In this document: positions 37,523-44,777 of the stretch, one piece after another
Position numbering within the stretch: the first letter of the stretch is position 1
How the letters are laid out: every line of letters begins with the position of its first letter
Assembly (NCBI GenBank): GCA_015689685.1
Contig: WVSL01000024.1
Span: forward strand, 1-46,491
From: Rhodobacterales bacterium HKCCE2091
GTDB taxonomy: Bacteria > Pseudomonadota > Alphaproteobacteria > Rhodobacterales > Rhodobacteraceae
Reading direction: 5' to 3'
DNA length: 46,491 nt
Notes under the pieces: generated by a model
What the model was told of the DNA's origin: nothing
Seen by the model: the letters and a program-made list of their open reading frames with translations, nothing else
Database searches by the model: none
Translations under genes and position numbers: made by a program

Positions 37523-38264
37523 TCCGATCCCCTTCGGCAGCGTCGCCGCGCGCGTCGCGAAGCTGAACGCGCGTTACGCCAACCACGGCGCGACCGACGT
37601 GCTGCGCCATGCGCTGAACGATCCGGATACCGGCCGGGTCGCGCTGGTCAGCGCCTTCGGCGCGGAATCGGTCGTGCTCCTGCACATGATCTCGGTCATG
37701 GCGCCGGAAACGCCGGTCCTGTTCATCGACACGGAGATGCTGTTTGCCGAGACGCTGGAATACCAGCACACGGTCTCGAAGCAGCTCGGCCTCGCCGACG
37801 TCCGGACGATCCGGGCAAGCCGGACCGCCGTCGCCGCCCATGACCCCGACGGCGATCTTCACAAGTTCGACCAGGATGCCTGCTGCGATTTCCGCAAGAC
37901 GAAGCCGCTGGAACATGCGCTGGCGCCGTTCGACGCCTGGATCACCGGGCGCAAGCGGTTCCAGGGCGGTCAGCGGGCGGAGTTGCAGTTTTTCGAGGCC
38001 GAGGGCGACCAGCGGATCAAGATCAACCCGCTGGCCCACTGGCGGCCCGAGGACGTGCAGGACTACATGGTCAACAACCGCCTGCCGCGGCACCCGCTGG
38101 TCGCGAAGGGCTACCCGTCGATCGGCTGCGCCCCCTGCACGAGTCCCGTGAAGGATGGCGAGGACCAGCGCGCCGGCCGCTGGCGCGGGTCGGAAAAGGA
38201 CGAATGCGGGATCCATTTCGTGGACGGCAAGATCGTCCGCGGGGCGCTGAAGCGGGCGTCCTGA
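37512..38264 (+). CDS. cysH: Adenylyl-sulfate (APS) reductase, CysH family
   Basis: 250 aa, ATG 37512 within the end of cysI. ALVSAFGAESVVLLHMI is the nucleotide loop. Catalytic Cys232 sits in ECGIH near the C-terminus. The extra Cys124-Cys125 (DACCDFRK) and Cys206/Cys209 (GCAPC) bind the 4Fe-4S cluster that marks enzymes using APS rather than PAPS. So I call it an APS reductase, although such genes are often named PAPS reductase. It yields sulfite for CysI. Confidence 0.95.
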   Translation: MLPDPIPFGSVAARVAKLNARYANHGATDVLRHALNDPDTGRVALVSAFGAESVVLLHMISVMAPETPVLFIDTEMLFAETLEYQHTVSKQLGLADVRTIRASRTAVAAHDPDGDLHKFDQDACCDFRKTKPLEHALAPFDAWITGRKRFQGGQRAELQFFEAEGDQRIKINPLAHWRPEDVQDYMVNNRLPRHPLVAKGYPSIGCAPCTSPVKDGEDQRAGRWRGSEKDECGIHFVDGKIVRGALKRAS

Positions 38265-38313
38265 AACCGGATGTTGCCGGTGGAAACACCGGGCGAGAGA
38301 CAGGAAGATCGAG

Positions 38314-38733
38314 ATGAACGAGAAGGTGATCGTCCGCGACGAGGGGTTCGTCGCAGAGGACTGGCAGGCCGGGTTCGTCCCCGCGTCCGAGGCCGCCGCG
38401 GCGCGGGGCGTCGACGTGACGTCGGATGCCGAGGTGGCGGAGATCGCGGCGCACCTGCCGCGGATCGACGCGATCCGGGTGGCCTTCCCGTCCTTCGCGG
38501 ACGGGCGCGGCTTCACGCTCGGCCGCCGGCTGCGGCAACTGGGCTTTACCGGGCGGCTCCGCGCGGCGGGCCACGTCCTCGCCGACCAGTACGCGATGGC
38601 GCGCCGGTCGGGCTTCGACGAGGTCGAGATCTCCGCCGATCTCGCCGCACGCCAGCCCGAGGACCAGTGGCGCGCCCGCGTCGACTGGCGCGCACACGAT
38701 TACCAGGCGCGGCTCCGCGCCGCCTTCACCTGA
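38314..38733 (+). CDS. DUF934 protein, sulfite reduction accessory
   Basis: 139 aa, ATG with AGGAAG upstream. VDVTSDAEVAEIAAHLPRID, VAFPSFADGRGFTLGRRLRQ and VLADQYAMARRSGFDEVEIS are the DUF934 core. Homologues accompany cysI/cysH widely and are often named oxidoreductase-like, but the function is unknown. It is followed by a hairpin and mini-ORF before fpr. Confidence 0.9.
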   Translation: MNEKVIVRDEGFVAEDWQAGFVPASEAAAARGVDVTSDAEVAEIAAHLPRIDAIRVAFPSFADGRGFTLGRRLRQLGFTGRLRAAGHVLADQYAMARRSGFDEVEISADLAARQPEDQWRARVDWRAHDYQARLRAAFT

Positions 38734-38758
38734 TCCAGATCAAAGCCTAAGAGAGGAC

Positions 38759-38778
38759 GCGGGCGCTATGACGCCCGC
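38759..38778 (+). promoter_or_regulatory. Perfect hairpin between ribosome site and start codon of fpr
   Basis: GCGGGCG (38759-38765) pairs with CGCCCGC (38772-38778) around loop CTATGA. TAAGAGAGGA ends two bases before the hairpin and the fpr ATG lies nine bases after it. Folding would bring the Shine-Dalgarno to a spacing of about ten from the fpr start. The loop also contains the mini-ORF ATG. Confidence 0.5.
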
Positions 38779-38791
38779 GAAACCGACATGA
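38768..38791 (+). CDS. Seven-codon mini-ORF overlapping the fpr start
   Basis: The reading frame MTPAKPT begins ten bases after the AGAGGA ribosome site and ends with a TGA that overlaps the fpr ATG (ATGA). It could be a coupling leader that delivers ribosomes to fpr, which has no well-placed ribosome site of its own. Its ATG is in the loop of the hairpin. Chance is possible for so short a frame. Evidence is spacing and overlap only. Confidence 0.35.
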   Translation: MTPAKPT

Positions 38792-39642
38792 CCGACCAGC
38801 GCCCCGTGACCGACCAATCCGCAAAACCCGTGGTGAAGCCTCACCTGCCCGACGCCCAGACCGTCACCTTCGTGAAACACTGGACCGACCGGCTGTTTTC
38901 CTTCCGCGTGACGCGGCCCGCGAGCCTGCGGTTCCGGTCGGGCGAGTTCGTGATGATCGGCCTGATGGGCGACCCCGACCCGGCGACGGGCAAACAGAAG
39001 CCGCTGTTGCGCGCCTATTCCATCGCCTCGCCGGCCTGGGACGACGAGCTCGAATTCTACTCGATCAAGGTGCAGGACGGCCCGCTGACCTCGAAGCTCC
39101 AGCACGTCCAGCCGGGCGACGAGATCATCCTGCGGCCGAAACCCGTCGGAACGCTGGTCCACGACGCGCTTTTGCCTGGCAAGCGGCTCTGGTTCTTCGC
39201 CACCGGCACCGGGATCGCGCCCTTCGCGAGCCTGCTGCGCGAGCCGCAAACCTACGAGGATTACGACGAGGTCATCCTGACCCATACCTGCCGCGAGGTG
39301 GGCGAACTGGCCTATGGCGCCGAGTTGATCGACACGATCCGCAACGACGAGATGCTGGCAGAGCTGATGGGTGAAGGTTTCCACCGGAAACTTCGCTACT
39401 ACCCGACCACCACGCGCGAGGAGAGCCCCAAGATGGGCCGGATCACCGACCTGATGCGGTCGGGCGAGGTCTTCGCCGATCTCGGCGTGCCGGAAATCAC
39501 CCCGGAAACCGACCGCGCGATGGTCTGCGGCAACCTCGCCTTCAACCTCGAGATCAAGGAGATGCTCGAAGGGTACGGGCTGAACGAGGGCGCGAACTCG
39601 AACCCTCAACAATACGTGGTGGAAAAGGCGTTCCTCGACTGA
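38788..39642 (+). CDS. fpr: Ferredoxin--NADP+ reductase
   Basis: 284 aa. A flavoprotein passing electrons between NADPH and ferredoxin, here plausibly for sulfite reduction. The FAD site is LLRAYSIASPAWDDELEFYS, then the NADP loop WFFATGTGIAPFASLLREP and the C-terminal YVVEKAF. The start at 38788 is the first ATG in frame. It ends the cys operon. A short GC-rich hairpin (39648-39665) without T-run follows. It is convergent with the M23 peptidase. Confidence 0.95.
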   Translation: MTDQRPVTDQSAKPVVKPHLPDAQTVTFVKHWTDRLFSFRVTRPASLRFRSGEFVMIGLMGDPDPATGKQKPLLRAYSIASPAWDDELEFYSIKVQDGPLTSKLQHVQPGDEIILRPKPVGTLVHDALLPGKRLWFFATGTGIAPFASLLREPQTYEDYDEVILTHTCREVGELAYGAELIDTIRNDEMLAELMGEGFHRKLRYYPTTTREESPKMGRITDLMRSGEVFADLGVPEITPETDRAMVCGNLAFNLEIKEMLEGYGLNEGANSNPQQYVVEKAFLD

Positions 39643-39718
39643 CCGGGGCCCGGCACGGACCGGGCGCGCACGGCAGCTTCGGTCCTGTCACCTTGCCCGG
39701 AAGTGTCGGGATTGCCGG

Positions 39719-40705
39719 TCAGTCCGCCTGCGCCACCGTCTCGCCGCGAACGGGTTCCCCACGGGGGACGGGCATCCCGTCCGCCGTGTAAGCCTCGAAC
39801 TGCGCCGGAAGACCGACGCCGGTGCCGAGGTCGGGCGTGGTCTGCAGGTGGAAATGCAGGTGCGGTTCCGACGTGTTCCCGCTGTTGCCGCAAACACCGA
39901 TCTGCTGCCCGCGCGTGACCGCCTCGCCCTCCACGACGCCGACGCTGCCCTCTTGCATGTGGGCGAGGAACCCGAACTCGCCCTCGCCGAAATCGATCAC
40001 GACGTGGTTCCCCGCCGGGTTGGCGCGGTCGGTCGCGCCGATGGCCTGGTCCGGCAGGTCGTTCACCGCCCGCACCACGGTCCCGTCGGCGGGCGCGAGG
40101 ATCGGGCGGCCCCAACAATGGTAGTTCGCCTGATCCGCCGGGTCGCCGGCGAAGCGGGCGCCGTCGATCTCCACCGCCAGGTCCAGCGCGAACCGCTGGC
40201 CCGGATCGACGGCGTGGTAGTTCTCGGTCACCGTCCGCCCACCCCAGATCACGGTCCAGTCACCGTCGAAGGGCAGCCTGAGATCGGCCCGCGTGTCGTA
40301 GTCGAGCTGCTCGGACGGCGCGGGCGCGGGCTGCTGGCGGACGAAGAAACCGGCCACGCGTCCCTCGGTGTCGAGGGACACGAGGATCTCGACCGGCGGC
40401 GTCGCATCGGTCCAGCGGGAAAGGCGGGTGTAGACGTCGAGGCCGGAGAAGGACGCGACGGTTTCGGACAGGACCTCGGCCTCGGTGCCGAACCCGGCGC
40501 CGAGGTCGCGGCGCAGGTCGCGGACGGCATCCTCGCTGCCGATCGCCTGCCGCAGGTCCGGAGTCGCGGCCTCCCAGAGCGGCGCGGTCTCGCCATCGAG
40601 GAACGCCTCGGCGATGCGCCGCCCGTCGGACAGCGTGTCGGCGCGGACGGCGATGGCGGAAACGGCGAGGATGGCGGCGGGCAGCAGGTGCTTGAGGCGG
40701 ATCAT
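39719..40705 (-). CDS. Secreted M23-family (LytM-like) peptidase
   Basis: 328 aa with a signal peptide cleaved near VRA-D (residue 22). After a domain of about 110 residues (TLSDGRRIAEAFLDGETAPL onward) comes the LytM fold: NYHAVDPGQRFALDLAVE, the form seen in the QR-F-x-D subgroup, and the zinc His pair in EPHLHFHLQ, with GNHVVIDFGEGEFGFLAHMQ between. It probably cuts peptide cross-links in the periplasm. All metal ligands appear present. A terminator for the upstream Ala-rich gene lies just before it. Confidence 0.88.
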   Translation of the reverse strand: MIRLKHLLPAAILAVSAIAVRADTLSDGRRIAEAFLDGETAPLWEAATPDLRQAIGSEDAVRDLRRDLGAGFGTEAEVLSETVASFSGLDVYTRLSRWTDATPPVEILVSLDTEGRVAGFFVRQQPAPAPSEQLDYDTRADLRLPFDGDWTVIWGGRTVTENYHAVDPGQRFALDLAVEIDGARFAGDPADQANYHCWGRPILAPADGTVVRAVNDLPDQAIGATDRANPAGNHVVIDFGEGEFGFLAHMQEGSVGVVEGEAVTRGQQIGVCGNSGNTSEPHLHFHLQTTPDLGTGVGLPAQFEAYTADGMPVPRGEPVRGETVAQAD

Positions 40706-40733
40706 GCCTCACAGATGGCGGCTGCATCCCGCG

Positions 40734-40770
40734 AATGAAAGGACCCGCGGCCGGGATCGGCCACGGGTCC
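40734..40770 (-). terminator. Terminator of the Ala-rich protein gene
   Basis: GGACCCG (40741-40747) and CGGGTCC (40764-40770), with inner GGCCG/CGGCC pairing, form a long stem. On the minus strand it is followed by TTTCA. It lies between the Ala-rich gene and the M23 peptidase gene. Confidence 0.6.
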
Positions 40771-40797
40771 GTCGGTGTCGGCAGTTGCCTGCCGGTG

Positions 40798-41592
40798 TCA
40801 GAGCCCGAGCGCCTCGCGGACACGGGTGACGACGGCCTCGAGCGCCTCGGGATTGTTGCGCGCGGCTTCGATCGCGTTGGTCAGCGTGGTCTTCTGGACC
40901 GCCGACAGATCGGAGTTCTCGACCGCGACGATGAGATCGTCGGCGCTGACATCGGCCCCGGCGGCGAGATCGGCGAGCGCTTGGCCCGCGTCGCCCGCCG
41001 CTTCGGTCGCGGCGTTAGCGGTGTCGGCGGCGGTGTTGGCGGCAGCTTCGGTCGCGTCTTCCGTGGCCGCGGCGGCGGCATCGGTCGCCTCGTCGGCGGC
41101 TTCGGTTGCCGCATCAGTCGCCGCGTCCGCTGTCGCCGCGGCATCCTCCGCCGCGTCGGTCGCGGCACCCGCTGCGTCCTCCGCGGCAGCGGTAGCGGCG
41201 TCGGCCGCCTCGTTCGCGGTGTCCGCTGCCGCATCGGCGGCATCACCGGCGGCGGCGGCCGCGTCTTCGCCCAGGTCCTCGGCATCGCCGACCAGCGCGT
41301 CGACCGCATCGCCCACGGCCTCGGCGGCCTCGCCCGCGGCCTCGCCGACCGCTTCGACGGCTTCACCGGCGGCGTCCATCGCCTCTTCCGCCGCGCCTTC
41401 CAGGACCTCTGCCGCGTCACCGGCGGCCTCCGCGGCATCGCTCGCCGCGTCACCGGCGGCCTCGGTTGCGGTTCCGACGGCCTCTTCCATGGTCTGTCCG
41501 ACCGGCTCGTCCGTCGGTGCGCCGGCGTACAGGAACCAGCCGAGCGCGCCCACGATCGCGAGCCCGATGATGATGGCGAAAGTCTTGCCCAT
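40798..41592 (-). CDS. Membrane-anchored Ala-rich helical repeat protein
   Basis: 264 aa. ATG 41592 has AGGGGATAG upstream. Residues 4-23 (TFAIIIGLAIVGALGWFLYA) are a single membrane anchor. About 160 residues follow in which Ala alternates with Asp, Glu and Thr in units such as EAAGDAA, predicted to be one long helix or coiled coil. The last 55 residues are less repetitive (LADLAAGADVSADDLIVAVE, LTNAIEAARNNPEALEAVV) and look like a conserved helical domain. I do not recognise a named family. LEA-like or envelope-spacer roles are guesses. Confidence 0.75.
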   Translation of the reverse strand: MGKTFAIIIGLAIVGALGWFLYAGAPTDEPVGQTMEEAVGTATEAAGDAASDAAEAAGDAAEVLEGAAEEAMDAAGEAVEAVGEAAGEAAEAVGDAVDALVGDAEDLGEDAAAAAGDAADAAADTANEAADAATAAAEDAAGAATDAAEDAAATADAATDAATEAADEATDAAAAATEDATEAAANTAADTANAATEAAGDAGQALADLAAGADVSADDLIVAVENSDLSAVQKTTLTNAIEAARNNPEALEAVVTRVREALGL

Positions 41593-41640
41593 GTCTCTAT
41601 CCCCTGGTGCTGTCCGTCCGAGCGCGTCGGACCGGGTGAC

Positions 41641-41669
41641 GGGATAGGCCGCATTCGCCGCGATGCCAA
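41641..41669 (-). promoter_or_regulatory. Putative promoter of the Ala-rich protein gene
   Basis: On the minus strand, TTGGCA (41669-41664), 17 bases, TATCCC (41646-41641). The leader would be about 42 bases. Confidence 0.45.
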
Positions 41670-41713
41670 CGGGGAAACCCGGCCACGGCATCCCCCGAAG
41701 CCGGTGATTCGCC

Positions 41714-41742
41714 TTGAAAGCGCAGGGCTGCGTGGGTAGGTT
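41714..41742 (+). promoter_or_regulatory. Putative infC promoter
   Basis: TTGAAA (41714-41719), 17 bases, TAGGTT (41737-41742). Initiation near 41749 leaves a leader of about 32 bases before the ATA start. Confidence 0.5.
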
Positions 41743-41780
41743 ATGCGCCTCTGGATACAGGCTGCAGAAGGATACGCACC

Positions 41781-42323
41781 ATAGCCCGCAGACCCCACAA
41801 CGCGCCGCCCACGCGCGACACCGGCCCCCGCGTCAACGACCGAATCCGGGCCCCCGAGATCCGCCTCATCGGGGCGGATGGCGAGAACGTCGGCGTCGTC
41901 TCGCCCGCACGCGCGCTCGATCTCGCCGCCGAGGCCGGACTGGACCTCGTCGAGATTTCCCCGAACGCCACCCCGCCCGTCTGCAAGATCATGGACTTCG
42001 GCAAGTTCAAGTACGAGCAGCAGAAGCGCGAGAGCGAGGCACGGAAGAAGCAGAAGACCATCGAGGTAAAGGAGGTGAAATTGCGCCCCGGCACCGACGA
42101 TCACGATTTCGAACGCAAGGTGAGCGACGCGATCAAGTTCCTGGAGAAGGGCGACAAGGTGAAGGTCACCCTGCGCTTCCGGGGCCGCGAGATGGCGCAC
42201 CAGAACCTCGGCCGCGAGCAGCTCGAACGGGTCGCCGAACGGGTCGAGGGGATCGGCAAGGTCGAGAACATGCCGAAGATGGAAGGCCGCCAGATGGTGA
42301 TGATGATCGGTCCGACGAAGTAA
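41781..42323 (+). CDS. infC: Translation initiation factor IF-3, ATA start codon
   Basis: 180 aa when read from ATA 41781, the usual IF-3 length. It starts [10 protein letters not shown] and continues [20 protein letters not shown], the IF-3 N-domain, through [20 protein letters not shown] to the C-domain [19 protein letters not shown]. The only ATG in frame before the C-domain (41991) would remove the whole N-domain. AAGGA stands at 41768-41772, eight bases before ATA. infC genes are known for rare start codons (ATT in E. coli), which IF-3 itself discriminates against, giving autoregulation. ATA fits this rule. A second in-frame ATA at 41772 is too close to the ribosome site. Confidence 0.93.
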   Translation: MARRPHNAPPTRDTGPRVNDRIRAPEIRLIGADGENVGVVSPARALDLAAEAGLDLVEISPNATPPVCKIMDFGKFKYEQQKRESEARKKQKTIEVKEVKLRPGTDDHDFERKVSDAIKFLEKGDKVKVTLRFRGREMAHQNLGREQLERVAERVEGIGKVENMPKMEGRQMVMMIGPTK

Positions 42324-42344
42324 CGGACGATCCGACCGGATGCA

Positions 42345-42376
42345 GAAGCCCCCGCGCGACCGCGGGGGCTTCTTTC
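42345..42376 (+). terminator. Rho-independent terminator of infC
   Basis: A perfect twelve-base-pair stem GAAGCCCCCGCG (42345-42356) / CGCGGGGGCTTC (42361-42372) with loop CGAC is followed by TTTC. It lies 21 bases after the infC stop and may also serve the convergent AHSA1 gene. Confidence 0.85.
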
Positions 42377-42386
42377 GTTCCGGGGC

Positions 42387-42839
42387 TCAGGCGGGCACGA
42401 GCATTCGGCCGAGCTTGTCGAGCGCCTGGGCGTAGCCTTCGCCGTGCCCCTCGATGCCCTCCCCGCCGACGAAGGACGCGACCTGGTCGGTGACGCGGAC
42501 GCGGGAACCGGCGCCGTCGGGCTCGAACTCGAACGAGATCAGGGCGACGGTCAGCAGCATCTCCCCTTCCCACAATTCCTCGGAAAAGCAGATGGTCCGC
42601 TCGGGCACGACCGCGTGGTAGGTCAGCTCCAGCCGCCACTTCATGTCGCCCCTCGTTCCGCAGCGCGCGGTTTCGCGCCCCCCGCTGCGGAAATCGACGC
42701 TGTCGATGCTGACCTCGGCGGTGTCGGTCGGCGCCGACCAGGCCTCCCGTGCCCTGGTGTCGGCATAGGCGGCCCAGACTCGCGACGGGCTGGCATCGTA
42801 GCGGCGGTCGAAGGTCAGGGTGTCGTGGGCGATGGTCAT
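42387..42839 (-). CDS. SRPBCC / AHSA1-family protein
   Basis: 150 aa. Start ATG 42839 with AAGGAT upstream. LTFDRRYDASPSRVWAAYAD is the first helix and strand of the START-like fold, and the C-terminal helix ends EGHGEGYAQALDKLGRMLV. Members bind hydrophobic ligands. Paired with an ArsR-type regulator, as here by a four-base overlap, they form a common two-gene unit of unclear function. It converges on infC. Confidence 0.88.
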   Translation of the reverse strand: MTIAHDTLTFDRRYDASPSRVWAAYADTRAREAWSAPTDTAEVSIDSVDFRSGGRETARCGTRGDMKWRLELTYHAVVPERTICFSEELWEGEMLLTVALISFEFEPDGAGSRVRVTDQVASFVGGEGIEGHGEGYAQALDKLGRMLVPA

Positions 42840-43165
42840 TGCGGATCCTTTCCGGACGCCTGGAGGTAGTCGTCGAGCGCGTCGAGCCGGCGCCGCCACA
42901 TCGCGCGGCGGGTCTCGATCCAGTCGCCCACGGCGGCGAGCCCCGTGGGGTCGAGCCGGCAGGTCCTGACCCGGCCCGACTTGCTGGAGGTGATCAACCC
43001 CGCCCCTTCCAGCACCCCGAGATGCTTGGTGAAGGCGGGCAGCGCCATGTCGAAGGGCCGCGCCAGTTCGCTGACACTGGCCGGGCCGCGCGTGAGCCGC
43101 TCCACCACCGCCATCCGGGTCGGATCGGCGAGCGCGTGGAAGCTCCGGTGAAGATTGTTTTCCAT
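42836..43165 (-). CDS. ArsR-family regulator paired with the AHSA1 gene
   Basis: 109 aa. A winged helix with LADPTRMAVVERLTRGPASV, LARPFDMALPAFTKHLGVLE and GLITSSKSGRVRTCRL. There is no ELCVCDL-type metal motif, so it is not a metal sensor of the SmtB kind. Its ATG (43165) coincides with the expected transcription start of the promoter just upstream, so the mRNA may be leaderless. Two near-identical operator-like repeats flank that promoter, consistent with autorepression of the ArsR-AHSA1 unit. Confidence 0.9.
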   Translation of the reverse strand: MENNLHRSFHALADPTRMAVVERLTRGPASVSELARPFDMALPAFTKHLGVLEGAGLITSSKSGRVRTCRLDPTGLAAVGDWIETRRAMWRRRLDALDDYLQASGKDPQ

Positions 43166-43174
43166 ATGGTTTAG
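43158..43174. promoter_or_regulatory. Operator-like repeat, copy 1 (over the arsR start codon)
   Basis: TTTTCCATATGGTTTAG. It covers the arsR start codon and part of the -10. Fifteen of its 17 bases are shared with copy 2. Confidence 0.5.
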
Positions 43175-43199
43175 TTATTCCACCCTCGCCGGCCGTCAA
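43172..43199 (-). promoter_or_regulatory. Promoter of the ArsR-AHSA1 unit
   Basis: On the minus strand, TTGACG (43199-43194), 16 bases, TAACTA (43177-43172). Initiation would fall at or within a base or two of the arsR ATG. The operator repeats lie on both sides. Confidence 0.55.
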
Positions 43200-43206
43200 G
43201 TGAAAC

Positions 43207-43223
43207 TTTTCCAAACGGTTTAG
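43207..43223. promoter_or_regulatory. Operator-like repeat, copy 2
   Basis: TTTTCCAAACGGTTTAG, just upstream of the arsR -35, in direct orientation 49 bases from copy 1. A related TTTCCAAACGGTT occurs at 8293-8305 between comEC and gltX. Confidence 0.5.
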
Positions 43224-43242
43224 CGATCCGGCGCGGCGCCTG

Positions 43243-43279
43243 CGGGGCCGAAGGGGTCGGATTCCGGCTGGAAGCCCCG
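43243..43279 (+). promoter_or_regulatory. Possible three-way RNA junction in the leader of the tungstate transporter
   Basis: CGGGGC (43243-43248) pairs with GCCCCG (43274-43279) and encloses two small hairpins: CGA-AGGGG-TCG (43249-43259) and TTCC-GGCT-GGAA (43262-43273). Every helix is short, and in such GC-rich DNA chance is a real possibility. It does not resemble the Moco/Tuco riboswitch as I know it. Confidence 0.25.
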
Positions 43280-43324
43280 GCGATCAGGGTGCAAACCTGC
43301 GCGCGGGAGGATCCGGGAAACGTC

Positions 43325-44032
43325 ATGCCGACATTCCTCGACAGCATCAGGACGGCGCTCGCGCTGATCGCCTCGGGCGATCCCGATCTCGTGGAGATCG
43401 TGCTCCTGTCGCTGCGCGTGTCGCTGACGGCGGTTGTCGCGGCGGCGGCGATCGGCGTGCCGCTCGGGGCCGCGCTGGCGGTATTCCGGTTCCCCGGACG
43501 CGGCGCGCTGGTCGTGCTGGTGAACGCCCTGATGGGCCTGCCGCCGGTGGTCGTCGGCCTTGTCGTCTACCTGTCCCTTTCCGCCTCCGGACCGCTCGGG
43601 GTGCTCGGTCTGCTCTACACGCCCGCCGCCATGATCATCGCCCAGACCATCCTCGTGGCGCCGATCATCGCGGCCCTGACCCGCGCGGCGCTGGCCGAGA
43701 TGCTGACGGAATACGACGAGACCCTGCGCGCGCTCGGCGCGAACCGGATCGACACGCTCGGCACCCTGTTGTGGGACGCCCGCTTCGCGCTGGTGACGGC
43801 GCTTCTGGCGGGGCTCGGCCGCGCGCTGGCCGAGGTCGGGGCGGTGATGCTCGTCGGCGGCAACATCGACCACGTCACCCGCGTGATGACCACGGCGATC
43901 GCGCTGGAGACCTCGCGTGGGGCGCTTCCGCTCGCGCTCGGCCTCGGCTTCGTGCTCCTGATGCTGACGCTGGTCCTGAACGCCGCCGTGCTCGGGCTGC
44001 GCGCCCGGCTCGAGGGGCCGGCCCATGCGTGA
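43325..44032 (+). CDS. tupB: Tungstate ABC transporter, permease
   Basis: 235 aa, five or six hydrophobic helices. LMGLPPVVVGLVVYLSLSAS and the cytoplasmic EAA-like loop AEMLTEYDETLRALGANRID are typical of TupB/ModB-like permeases. A GTG at 43289 could extend it by 12 residues, but ATG 43325 fits the family start (GGGAGGA lies 13-19 bases upstream). It overlaps tupC by eight bases. Specificity for tungstate rests on the neighbouring binding protein. Confidence 0.88.
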   Translation: MPTFLDSIRTALALIASGDPDLVEIVLLSLRVSLTAVVAAAAIGVPLGAALAVFRFPGRGALVVLVNALMGLPPVVVGLVVYLSLSASGPLGVLGLLYTPAAMIIAQTILVAPIIAALTRAALAEMLTEYDETLRALGANRIDTLGTLLWDARFALVTALLAGLGRALAEVGAVMLVGGNIDHVTRVMTTAIALETSRGALPLALGLGFVLLMLTLVLNAAVLGLRARLEGPAHA

Positions 44033-44777
44033 CCGCACCCCCCGCGTGATCCCCTTCCCGGCGTCGCCCGCGCCCGCGGCGGACGCCCGCATCCTGTTCC
44101 GCGACCTCGCGCTCACGCGGGACGGAACGCGGGTGATCGACGGGCTGACGATGGCGCTCTGCCCGACCGGCATCAGCGCGGTCATGGGACCGAACGGGGC
44201 GGGCAAGTCGGTCCTCCTGAGGATCGCGGCGGGGCTGGTCGCACCGGACGCGGGCCGGGTCATCCTGCCGCTGCCCATGCGCGGGCGGGTCGGCATCGTG
44301 TTCCAGTCGCCCGTTCTGCTCCGCCGGACGCTTCGCGGGAACCTCACCCACGCGCTGAAACTCGCGCGGGTGCCGCGGGCCGACCGGGCCCGGCGGCTCG
44401 ACGAACTGATCGCGCTCGGCAGCCTCCTGCCGCTGGCCGAACGCCCCGCGCGCCGTCTTTCGGGCGGCGAGGCGCAGCGCCTCGCCATCGTCCGCGCGCT
44501 CGCCGCGAACCCCGCTCTGCTTCTGCTCGACGAACCGACGGCGCATCTCGACCCTGCGTCGACCCAGGGCGTGGAGGCGCTGGTCCAGCGTATCGCGCGC
44601 GCCGGCACCAAGGTCGTGATCGTCAGCCACGACCCGGGCCAGATCGCGCGGCTCGCCGTCGAGGTCGCCTTCCTCCATCACGGCCGCGCCTGCGAGGTGA
44701 CGCCGATGCCGGGCTTTTTGTCCGCCCCCGCCAGCGCCGAGGCGCGCGCCTACCTGAAGGGAACCATCCTGCTATGA
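44025..44777 (+). CDS. tupC: Tungstate ABC transporter, ATP-binding protein
   Basis: 250 aa. Walker A GPNGAGKS is at residues 55-62, the signature LSGGEAQRLAIVRAL and Walker B ALLLLDEPTAHLD follow, and the switch His is in VIVSHDPGQIARL. It drives anion uptake with TupB and TupA. It overlaps tupB by eight bases and tupA by four (ATGA). It lacks the C-terminal TOBE/MOP domain of ModC. Confidence 0.9.
   Translation: MRDRTPRVIPFPASPAPAADARILFRDLALTRDGTRVIDGLTMALCPTGISAVMGPNGAGKSVLLRIAAGLVAPDAGRVILPLPMRGRVGIVFQSPVLLRRTLRGNLTHALKLARVPRADRARRLDELIALGSLLPLAERPARRLSGGEAQRLAIVRALAANPALLLLDEPTAHLDPASTQGVEALVQRIARAGTKVVIVSHDPGQIARLAVEVAFLHHGRACEVTPMPGFLSAPASAEARAYLKGTILL

Noticed and set aside
39648-39665. 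Hairpin GCCCGG-N6-CCGGGC after fpr as a terminator
   Set aside because: The stem is only six base pairs and no T-run follows on either strand. It may help folding, but I would not call it a terminator.
40990-41480. Repetitive DNA that could look like a tandem repeat or CRISPR array
   Set aside because: Units are irregular in length and follow codon phase of an Ala/Asp/Glu-rich protein. There are no constant repeats with unique spacers.
41991-42323. infC starting at ATG 41991
   Set aside because: This would remove the entire IF-3 N-terminal domain, which is encoded upstream in frame with a good ribosome site and an ATA start.
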